NCBI GenBank assembly: GCA_032068765.1
Contig: DAMBHY010000004.1
Span: 1 to 64,000, forward strand
Length of the DNA stretch: 64,000 nucleotides
Reading direction: 5' to 3'
Source of the DNA: DAMBHY01 sp032068765
GTDB taxonomy: Bacteria; Bacteroidota; Bacteroidia; Bacteroidales; Dysgonomonadaceae
The notes beneath the pieces are model-generated. The model was not told the origin of the DNA, searched no databases, and was given only the letters and a program-made list of their open reading frames with translations. Of this stretch, positions 34,268 to 41,698 are shown piece by piece. The position numbers and the translations under genes were made by a program. Every line of letters starts with the position of its first letter. Position 1 is the first letter of the stretch.

Positions 34268-35500
34268 TTAATTTTCAAGTGATTTTATAGACGTTTTTAT
34301 AATTTCGATAGCTTGGCGAAGTTCAGCTTCAGTAATAATCAAAGGTGGTGCAAAGCGAATGATATGTTGATGAGTTGGTTTTGCCAAAAGACCATTTTCA
34401 GCCATTTTTAGACAAACATCCCAAGCTTCTTTTCCGTTGTTTGGACGAATAACAATAGCATTCAAAAGACCTTTACCACGAACTTGTTCGATAAACGGGC
34501 TGTCAAACTTCTTCATTTCTTCACGGAAGATTTTTCCCAGTGCTTCTGCTTTTTCTGTAAGCTTTTCTTCTTTCACAACTTCCAAAGCTGCCATGGCTAC
34601 TTTACAAGCTAAGGGGAATCCTCCAAAAGTAGAACCATGTTCGCCAGGTTTGATAGTCATCATAATATCGTCGTCAGCCAAAACAGCTGATATCGGAAGT
34701 ACACCTCCTGAAATTGCTTTACCTAAAATCACAATATCGGGACGTACATCTTCGTGCATGGTTGCTAACAAACGACCAGTTCTTGCAATACCTGTTTGAA
34801 CTTCGTCAGCAATATAAAGTACATTATGTTTTTTACAAAGGTCGTAACATTCTTTTAAATATCCTTCGTCGGGAACGAAAACACCAGCTTCGCCCTGAAT
34901 AGGTTCTGAAATAAATGCCGCAATCTTATCTCCTTTTTCTTCCAAAATTTTTTCCAAAGCTTTTGTATCGTTGTAAGGGATAACTTCAAGTCCTGGTGTA
35001 TAAGGACCATATTCTCTGCGTGCATCCGGGTCTGTAGACATAGAAACAATAGAAATTGTACGACCATGGAAATTTCCTTCACAACATATAATCAAGGCTT
35101 CGTTTTCAACAATTCCTTTGCGGAGATAACCCCATTTACGGGCAAGTTTCAGTGCAGTTTCTACAGCTTCCGCTCCTGAATTCATCGGCAACATTTTGTC
35201 GTAACCGAAATAGTTGTGCATATATTCTTCGTAAGGACCTAAACAGTCGTTATAAAAAGCACGTGAAGTAAGACACAGCGTTTGTGCCTGATCAACTAAA
35301 GCTTTTATAATCTTCGGGTGGCAGTGACCCTGATTTACTGCTGAATAAGCCGAAAGAAAATCGAAATACTTTTTACCTTCAACATCCCATACGAATGCGC
35401 CTTCGCCTCTGCTTAAAACTACTGGAAGAGGATGATAGTTGTGTGCTCCATATTTATCTTCCTGGTCGATAAATTGTTGCGATTTAGGTGTTAATGTCAT
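34268..35500 (-). CDS. rocD: Ornithine aminotransferase
   Basis: A class-III PLP aminotransferase of 410 residues that converts ornithine + 2-oxoglutarate to glutamate semialdehyde + glutamate. Motifs: NSGAEAVETALKLARKWGY, CEGNFHGRTISIVSMS, the cofactor Asp in YIADEVQTGIARTG, and the Schiff-base Lys261 in ILGKAISGGVLP. GEHGSTFGGFPLACKVA is also characteristic of ornithine aminotransferases. First gene of the rocD-ctlX pair. Cytoplasmic. Confidence 0.95.
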   Translation of the reverse strand: MTLTPKSQQFIDQEDKYGAHNYHPLPVVLSRGEGAFVWDVEGKKYFDFLSAYSAVNQGHCHPKIIKALVDQAQTLCLTSRAFYNDCLGPYEEYMHNYFGYDKMLPMNSGAEAVETALKLARKWGYLRKGIVENEALIICCEGNFHGRTISIVSMSTDPDARREYGPYTPGLEVIPYNDTKALEKILEEKGDKIAAFISEPIQGEAGVFVPDEGYLKECYDLCKKHNVLYIADEVQTGIARTGRLLATMHEDVRPDIVILGKAISGGVLPISAVLADDDIMMTIKPGEHGSTFGGFPLACKVAMAALEVVKEEKLTEKAEALGKIFREEMKKFDSPFIEQVRGKGLLNAIVIRPNNGKEAWDVCLKMAENGLLAKPTHQHIIRFAPPLIITEAELRQAIEIIKTSIKSLEN

Positions 35501-35559
35501 GTTTTTAACTATTTTATAAATTTATATTGGTAATCTGATTTATTGACTTTTAGTTCTGG

Positions 35560-35567
35560 CAAATATA
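35560..35567 (-). promoter_or_regulatory. Putative rocD-ctlX promoter -7 box
   Basis: TATATTTG on the minus strand matches TAnnTTTG and ends 60 bases before the rocD start. Confidence 0.5.
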
Positions 35568-35656
35568 GCTTATTTTCATCAATAAATATTAATGAAACAG
35601 TTTTGATTATAAGTTTTTTTCAGAAATGAAATTAAATGTATCGCAGATAGTTTGTT

Positions 35657-35664
35657 TATATTTG
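35657..35664 (+). promoter_or_regulatory. Putative tsaE promoter -7 box
   Basis: TATATTTG ends 20 bases before ATG 35685 and overlaps the alternative upstream TTG start, arguing for the downstream start. Confidence 0.55.
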
Positions 35665-35684
35665 TAATAATTATAAACGCAGGT

Positions 35685-36101
35685 ATGGATATTATAATAA
35701 GAACCCTCGATAATGTTCCCCAAGCAGCCAAAGAGTTTTTAGACAAAATTGAAGATAATAAGGTTTTTGCTTTTTATGGAGATATGGGAGCAGGAAAAAC
35801 CACTTTCATAAAAGCTGTCTGCAAAGAGCTGGGTGTAAAAGAAACGGTTGCCAGCCCCACATTCGCTATCATCAATGAATATACAGCTGCCAACGGCGCA
35901 CCTATTTACCATTTTGATTTCTACAGAATCCGCAAACTTGAGGAAGTTTATGATTTTGGTTACGAAGAATATTTCTACAGTGGTGAGTTGTGTTTTATAG
36001 AATGGCCCGAATTGATTGAAGAAGTTCTTCCGGACAATGTAACACGTGTAGTTATCACTGAGCAAGAAGACGGAAGCAGGGTTTTGAGATGCCCAGATTA
36101 A
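35685..36101 (+). CDS. tsaE: tRNA threonylcarbamoyladenosine ATPase TsaE
   Basis: TsaE is the ATPase of the TsaB-TsaD-TsaE complex that makes t6A at position 37 of ANN-decoding tRNAs. From ATG 35685 the protein has 138 residues, the usual size. Walker A is GDMGAGKTTF near residues 31-40; VASPTFAIINEY and IYHFDFYRI follow, and FIEWPEL is the conserved Trp segment near the end. The other complex subunits are not in the window. Cytoplasmic. Confidence 0.95.
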   Translation: MDIIIRTLDNVPQAAKEFLDKIEDNKVFAFYGDMGAGKTTFIKAVCKELGVKETVASPTFAIINEYTAANGAPIYHFDFYRIRKLEEVYDFGYEEYFYSGELCFIEWPELIEEVLPDNVTRVVITEQEDGSRVLRCPD

Positions 36102-36170
36102 ACATTTGCAATACTTTTAACTCCAATGAATTGCACACATAAATTTTGAGATATATATAATACTTATCAA

Positions 36171-38219
36171 ATGAAAAAAATACTTCTTTCTTTGACCATA
36201 TTATTTCATTTCATTATTGCTCCTGCTCAGATAAATACAGAAAGAGTAATGATGATTGGACGCAACGCCCTATATTTTGAAGATTATGTACTGGCAATAC
36301 AGTATTTTAATCAGGCAATCAGTGCGAAACCTTTTCTCGCAGAGGCTTACTACTACCGTGCAATGTCCAAATTTATGTTGGATGATTTCAAAGGAGCTGA
36401 AGACGATTGCACGCTGTGCATCGAAAGAAATCCCTATTGGACGGCAGCTTATCAGTTGCGTGGAGCGGCACGACAAAATCAAAACAAGTTTGAAGGAGCG
36501 GCGGAAGATTATTACAAAAGTCTTTCATTTATGCCCGAAGATAAGCTGACGCTTGTGAATATGGGTATGGTGAACATGGAGATGAAGAAGTTTGATGTGG
36601 CAGGAAAATACTTTGGCCTGCTGCTCAAAAGATACCCCGATTATGCCCCTGGTTACCTGACGAGAGCGCAGATGCACCTCGAAAAGAGCGACACAGCAAG
36701 TGCTTTTCAGGATTACAACCAAGCGATAAAAGTAGACCCATTCACCGCACAATCATTCTCGGCACGAGGTTTGCTTTATTTCCAGAAAAAGGATTACTCC
36801 AAGGCTCTCACAGATTTTGATAAAGCCATTGAACTTGATCCATATTTTGAAGGGAATTACATCAACAGAGGTTTGGTGAAATACAATATTAACGATTTGC
36901 GCGGTGCAATGGCGGATTATGACCGTGTAATCGAAATGCAGCCAGAAAATCAAATAGCGCGATTCAACCGCGGATTGCTGCGTGCACAGGTAGGTGAAAA
37001 TAACAAAGCAATTGAAGATTTCAACAAAGTACTTTTATCAGAACCCAATAATTACATCGCCCTCACCAACCGCGCAATGCTGAATATTCAAATCAATAAT
37101 TACAAAGGCGCACTGGCAGACTTAAACAGCGTTATCAAATCAAATCCTGATTTCTTTCAGGGAATTTATACACGCTCCGAAATAAAGAAACGAATGGGTG
37201 ATATGCGCGGTGCGGAAAAAGACTACTATCTTGCGCGCAATGTGGAAAGTAAAATTCAGCGAGATGTGATGTCAGGCAAAATCAAAAAGAAATCAACTGA
37301 CACAGGCAAAGCCACACGCGAAACTACCGACAGCGATTTGGACAAATTCAACATGCTGGTGGTGGAAGACAAAAAAGCCGAAAATAACAGCAAATATCAA
37401 AGTCAGACACGCGGCAAAGTGCAGAACAGAAGCAATAAGGTGGAAATGGAACCAAAATTTGTTCTTTCTTATTATGAAAAAGAAAGAGAAATACAGCGTC
37501 CACATTACTATTCATCGCTGATGGATGATGCCAACAAAGCGTTGAGTCTGGGATGGACATTACGTATCACCAACAACGAAGCACACCTCAACGAACTTCA
37601 GGCAAAAGCGCACTTCCGTTCCATTGAAACTTTAACAAAACGCATTGCCGAGAGTCCGCAGCAAGCAAAATTATATATGGCACGTGCTCTGGATTACGCT
37701 ATCGTTCAGGATTATGAGAATTCATTAAAAGACCTCTATAAGACGATTGAGTTACAACCAGACATGTACCTGGCATATTTTGAACGTGCTATCATCAAAG
37801 GTTTGCAAGTGCAGGTAAGTCCTGCTGAAATTACTTCAGCTTCACAACCGACACCCATAATAAACCCTATCACGGGAAAAGAAACAGCAAATGTCGCCAA
37901 TGTTCCAGTGTTGCCAAAAGCACAAATCGACAACGCACAAATCCGTTCCGATTATGATACGGTCATCCGTTTGAATCCGAAGTTTTATTTTGCTTATTAC
38001 AACCGCGCGGAATTAAATTATCTGGAGAAAAACTATAACGCTGCCATTGCAGATTACGACCAGGCGATTAAACTCGAACCACGTTTTGCCGAGGCGTATT
38101 ACAATCGCGGCATCGTGAAACTTTCCACAGGAAATACACAGGGCGGTTTGGATGATTTGCGCAAAGCCGGAGAACTTGGTATTGCAGATGCTTATATGAT
38201 TATCAAAAAAATGCAGTAA
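36171..38219 (+). CDS. Large tetratricopeptide-repeat protein, exported
   Basis: A 682-residue protein with a signal peptide (MKKILLSLTILFHFIIAPAQ) and many TPR units. About eight to nine repeats fill residues 20-370 (pattern such as YYYRAMSKFMLDDFKGAEDDC, then AYNRG-type starts). A charged linker of about residues 370-470 is rich in Lys, Asn, Ser and Thr, and a second TPR block covers about 480-682 and ends FAEAYYNRGIVKLSTGNTQGGLDDLRKAGELG. No enzymatic domain is visible. It probably scaffolds protein contacts in the periplasm or envelope. It follows tsaE by 69 bases without a terminator between. Confidence 0.88.
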   Translation: MKKILLSLTILFHFIIAPAQINTERVMMIGRNALYFEDYVLAIQYFNQAISAKPFLAEAYYYRAMSKFMLDDFKGAEDDCTLCIERNPYWTAAYQLRGAARQNQNKFEGAAEDYYKSLSFMPEDKLTLVNMGMVNMEMKKFDVAGKYFGLLLKRYPDYAPGYLTRAQMHLEKSDTASAFQDYNQAIKVDPFTAQSFSARGLLYFQKKDYSKALTDFDKAIELDPYFEGNYINRGLVKYNINDLRGAMADYDRVIEMQPENQIARFNRGLLRAQVGENNKAIEDFNKVLLSEPNNYIALTNRAMLNIQINNYKGALADLNSVIKSNPDFFQGIYTRSEIKKRMGDMRGAEKDYYLARNVESKIQRDVMSGKIKKKSTDTGKATRETTDSDLDKFNMLVVEDKKAENNSKYQSQTRGKVQNRSNKVEMEPKFVLSYYEKEREIQRPHYYSSLMDDANKALSLGWTLRITNNEAHLNELQAKAHFRSIETLTKRIAESPQQAKLYMARALDYAIVQDYENSLKDLYKTIELQPDMYLAYFERAIIKGLQVQVSPAEITSASQPTPIINPITGKETANVANVPVLPKAQIDNAQIRSDYDTVIRLNPKFYFAYYNRAELNYLEKNYNAAIADYDQAIKLEPRFAEAYYNRGIVKLSTGNTQGGLDDLRKAGELGIADAYMIIKKMQ

Positions 38220-38361
38220 CTGATAATGAAGATAAGTTATTCGTTGGGCTTAGTTTGCTCGCATCATACTTCGCTCTTCTTCCGTTGATGCTCCAATGTT
38301 CCTCCGAAACTGCCCATTAACGGACAGTAGGTAGATTCTTAAAACAATTGGAAGATTTTAA

Positions 38362-38397
38362 ATAAAAAAAAGGTGCAGAATTTGCACCTATTTTATC
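38362..38397 (-). terminator. Terminator of the HMA/TonB receptor gene group
   Basis: AGGTGCAAATTCTGCACCT is a near-perfect minus-strand hairpin followed by a long T run; a weaker T tract on the other side could serve the TPR gene. 38220-38361 holds nothing else I can identify. Confidence 0.85.
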
Positions 38398-38417
38398 AGA
38401 ATCCCTAAAACATATTC

Positions 38418-38732
38418 TTACTTCTTTTCTTCCGTCATTTGCATTTTAACCACGGTCATCTTTGCTTTTTCAAAAGCTTTGCGAATCTTTACTGTATCTG
38501 TTTTTTCGTTGTTGAAAGTAATATAAGCAGTATTATTTGGTTGATCCAGTTTGATTTTTGTAATACCTTTTTCAAAAGCAACGTAATTATTAATTTTATT
38601 TACACATGTATTGCACATTTCATCAAGACAAACTGATATAGTTTGATTTTGTTTTTTTTGGTCTTGTGCGAAACCAATTCCGAATGTTAATGCTACAAAT
38701 AAGCAACTTAAAATAATTTTTTTCATTTCCAT
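38418..38732 (-). CDS. Secreted heavy-metal-associated (HMA-like) protein
   Basis: A 104-residue protein with signal peptide MKKIILSCLFVALTFGIGFAQ (from Met3) and one ferredoxin-like HMA-type domain. The metal motif reads MCNTCVNKI, a variant of MxCxxC with CxxC intact. It is followed by the usual strand-helix pattern (ITKIKLDQPNNTAYITF, then VKIRKAFEKAKMTVVKM). Classic HMA domains bind Cu(I), Zn or Hg in the cytosol; here the signal peptide puts it in the periplasm or outside. It lies 54 bases downstream of a TonB-dependent receptor, suggesting joint work in metal uptake or sensing. Confidence 0.85.
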   Translation of the reverse strand: MEMKKIILSCLFVALTFGIGFAQDQKKQNQTISVCLDEMCNTCVNKINNYVAFEKGITKIKLDQPNNTAYITFNNEKTDTVKIRKAFEKAKMTVVKMQMTEEKK

Positions 38733-38786
38733 AAATTTTTAATTCTTAATTATATTTTTATCTATATTCCATTTGTGTTTCCATCT

Positions 38787-41000
38787 CTAAAATCTTGGAA
38801 TATTATACCTAATTCCTGCATAAATCTTGCGTCCATGTACAGGTCCCCAAACCATCGTGGCATCGAAATTGTCACTTCGTGGATTTTGAGAATCTATAAA
38901 AGGATGTGTATTTCTGAAATCAAACACATTATCAACTCCTAAATACACAGAACCTCCTCTGAAGAAATGTGTAGTTTGGATATTCAAAATACTAAAAGGT
39001 TTATAACGTTCTTCCCACAACGGATTAATTTTATCTGGTGTAGGCATACGTCCGCCACCATTCAATTGTAAAGTGGCGTCAAACTGCCATTTTTTCAATG
39101 GGGTATGATAAGAAGCACTAAACAATCCCTTGTAGTCATTCATCAAAGGCCTTGACAAGAAACGTTTTTCACCAGTTTCGGCATTTACAAAGTCAGACAT
39201 CGCACGACTGTAACGATAAGCGCCAATCAAAGTCAAACCTTCGGTTACAGGATAATTGATTTCTACCTGTGCGCTGTTGGCATACGATTTTCCTCCATTC
39301 AGATTATAAAAATTAATAGCATGAGGATCGCTGTCCACATCCACCACTACCTGATGAAGAAAACGTGTGTAATAATAATCAGCCGACAAAGTAATTTTGC
39401 GGTCTTCGTTTACAGGAATGTAAAAAGTAGTATTTAAACCTGTGTTCCACGCCTCTTCCTGTTCGAGATTATCGGCGATATTCACTTTACGCGAACTTGC
39501 AAGCAAGTAATTGTTTTCGGCAAGTACATTGGCAGTTCTGAAACCTTTTCCCCAGGAAGCACGCACATTTATAAATTCGTTAGGAGCATATTTGACGTGC
39601 ATTCTCGGTGTGACAAAGAATCCATACATAGAGCTGTAATCGGCTCTTAATCCCGTGAGGAAAATCCATTTATCATTCCAGTTATACGTGTATTGGATGT
39701 ATGCTCCGGGAGTTGATTCCGAACGGTTGTATTTGGTTTGTTGCAATGTTTCGTCGAACCCATCGTAATTGTAACTCAAACCAGTGCTCAAATTGTGTGC
39801 ATGCGAAAATTCTTTTTCAAAAATCATATTTAAATAAAGATTTTTCTGATACACATTATATGGTGTTCTGTCGTAATCCGATTGCTGGTCGTGCAGTGAA
39901 CCAGAGCCGATGATAGCGAAACTAGTCATCAAGTCTTCATCATTCACAGTAGAATAAGCCTGCTTCGTATAAAATTCACCGCGATTTGTCTTCAACGAGA
40001 TCACATAAGGATCTGAAAAATCATTGTTGTCTGTATCTTGTCCACCGATACGATTTTCATGTACGTAGCGCACACCATATTGACCTACGTAATTACCTGC
40101 AATGTGATTCCAACGATTCATCAAGTTGAATTTTTCTGTTTTCGGATAATCCAGAAATCCGTCTTTATCCTTATCGTGAGCCATCATGTCTCTACCGTAG
40201 TGAGCAAAAACGGCAGTTTGCACATTTTCATTCAGGTGAACGCTTGCATCAGATGCCACTTCCACATTCATCCCATCATTGGCAAACAAATCCACAGAAA
40301 ACTTATCCATAGTTTGGGGTTTCTTAAACTCCACATTGATTTGTCCCGTCAGGGCTTCGTAGCCGTTTTTGACAGATGAGGTCCCTTTCGAAACATAAAT
40401 TCCTTCCATCCATCCCGCTGGAACATAGTCCATGCCAAAAGGCGATGCTGCACCGCGGAAGTTCGGATAATTCTCCGTAAGCATCTGCACGTAAGTACCA
40501 TTTAGTCCAAGCAATTTGATTTGTTTGGCTCCTGTTGCAGCATCTGCATACACTACATCCACCGAAGGATTGGTTGTGAAACTTTCGCCGAGATTACAGC
40601 AGGCATCGCGTCTGATTTCGCCCAATGTAATTTTTTGTGTCTGTACCAATGCTTTGCGCTGAATAGCAGCACCACCAGCTTTTTGCACAACTACAACTTC
40701 GCCAAGTTCTTTAACATTATCCTTAAGTACAACATTTATTTCTTTTGTTCTGTCAGGATTTTCTATTCTTTTGTTATCGTATCCAATATAGGAAATTAAA
40801 AGTACGGACGAACTCGGTGAGTCTTCTATCTCAAAGAATCCGTCCGTGTTGGTAATGCCACCAATTTGGGAATTTTCCCACATTACAGTAGCTCCAATAA
40901 TAGGTTGTTGTTTACTATCACGCACATAACCACGAATTTTTTCCGCAGAAATTGTGAAAGTAAACACAAGACCTAATAAAATAAGTATTTGTTTTTTCAT
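38787..41000 (-). CDS. TonB-dependent receptor with CarboxypepD-like N-domain
   Basis: A 737-residue outer-membrane receptor. A signal peptide (about residues 1-19) precedes a carboxypeptidase-regulatory-like beta domain (GYVRDSKQQPIIGATVMWENSQ...), a plug domain (about 105-230) and a 22-strand barrel ending GRKIYAGIRYNIPRF with a C-terminal Phe. The plug contains RRDACCNLGESFTTNPSVDV with adjacent cysteines, a pattern I associate with a Bacteroidota receptor group that sits next to HMA genes. The ligand is probably a metal or metal complex by context, not by direct evidence. No SusD partner is present. Confidence 0.9.
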   Translation of the reverse strand: MKKQILILLGLVFTFTISAEKIRGYVRDSKQQPIIGATVMWENSQIGGITNTDGFFEIEDSPSSSVLLISYIGYDNKRIENPDRTKEINVVLKDNVKELGEVVVVQKAGGAAIQRKALVQTQKITLGEIRRDACCNLGESFTTNPSVDVVYADAATGAKQIKLLGLNGTYVQMLTENYPNFRGAASPFGMDYVPAGWMEGIYVSKGTSSVKNGYEALTGQINVEFKKPQTMDKFSVDLFANDGMNVEVASDASVHLNENVQTAVFAHYGRDMMAHDKDKDGFLDYPKTEKFNLMNRWNHIAGNYVGQYGVRYVHENRIGGQDTDNNDFSDPYVISLKTNRGEFYTKQAYSTVNDEDLMTSFAIIGSGSLHDQQSDYDRTPYNVYQKNLYLNMIFEKEFSHAHNLSTGLSYNYDGFDETLQQTKYNRSESTPGAYIQYTYNWNDKWIFLTGLRADYSSMYGFFVTPRMHVKYAPNEFINVRASWGKGFRTANVLAENNYLLASSRKVNIADNLEQEEAWNTGLNTTFYIPVNEDRKITLSADYYYTRFLHQVVVDVDSDPHAINFYNLNGGKSYANSAQVEINYPVTEGLTLIGAYRYSRAMSDFVNAETGEKRFLSRPLMNDYKGLFSASYHTPLKKWQFDATLQLNGGGRMPTPDKINPLWEERYKPFSILNIQTTHFFRGGSVYLGVDNVFDFRNTHPFIDSQNPRSDNFDATMVWGPVHGRKIYAGIRYNIPRF

Positions 41001-41109
41001 TATTTATTCATTGATAATTTAGTAAAAAAGAGATTGCATTACTGAATCAAATTGATACGAATGCACACTACGATTCCTTTCTAATTGATTAGAAAAGAAT
41101 TTTTTGCCG

Positions 41110-41574
41110 CTAAATAATCAATGAACAGAGCGAGTGAAAGTAGGTATTTTGTGAAAGATATTGATGTAGTCGAGGGGAAAACAAAGACAAATAGGCGTTG
41201 TTATCAACCACCAAAGGTATTGCAGGCATTTCACTTACCAAAAAGTCTAAAGAGATAACGGGTGCAATAGATTGAAAACGCGGATTTTCAGGGCGAAAGT
41301 TTTCCCAAAATACAGTAGAATGAGAAACAGTGCATTCATCATCAGAAGGTGTAATTTCATTTGAATATTCATCTTCTGCAAATTCATAATGGGTGATAAG
41401 TCCACCCAAATGGTGGTGGTGATGAATTTCGCAACACTTGTTTTTAGTAATGACCGATAACCATTCCGTTTTGCAGTCGTCGCAGCAAAAACGATACTTA
41501 TTTACGCCCGCTCCTTCAAGAATTATAGAAAAAACGAGTATTAAAGAAAATAGTATGGAAGGTATCTTTTTCAT
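41110..41574 (-). CDS. Secreted Cys/His-rich protein, putative metal binding
   Basis: A 154-residue protein with an N-terminal signal segment (MKKIPSILFSLILVFSIILEG). The mature start is cysteine-rich (YRFCCDDCKTEWLSV, NKCCE) and is followed at once by five histidines in a row. It then carries an acidic stretch (EFAEDEYSNEITPSDDEC) and a Pro-containing hydrophobic end. It recalls the short HYC_CC_PP proteins found beside TonB receptors in Bacteroidota, but the HYC tripeptide itself is replaced, so the assignment is uncertain. Same strand and 109 bases upstream of the receptor gene; metal binding is inferred from composition and context. Confidence 0.75.
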   Translation of the reverse strand: MKKIPSILFSLILVFSIILEGAGVNKYRFCCDDCKTEWLSVITKNKCCEIHHHHHLGGLITHYEFAEDEYSNEITPSDDECTVSHSTVFWENFRPENPRFQSIAPVISLDFLVSEMPAIPLVVDNNAYLSLFSPRLHQYLSQNTYFHSLCSLII

Positions 41575-41581
41575 CCAATGA

Positions 41582-41589
41582 CAAAAATA
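41582..41589 (-). promoter_or_regulatory. Putative promoter of the metal gene group
   Basis: TATTTTTG on the minus strand matches TAnnTTTG but ends only 7 bases before the start codon at 41574, so the transcript would be almost leaderless. Treat as tentative. Confidence 0.35.
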
Positions 41590-41698
41590 AAGCCTTTAAT
41601 ATAAATATCCGATATATTGCTGTTAAAATAATTTAACTATATTTTTAGAAGGATTGACAGAGCTAAGAATAAGACAAATAGTTTAAGCATACACCAAA

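Noticed and set aside
41437..41451. Five consecutive histidines as an engineered His-tag
   Set aside because: They lie inside a natural Cys/His-rich secreted protein with flanking metal-type residues and no vector sequence.
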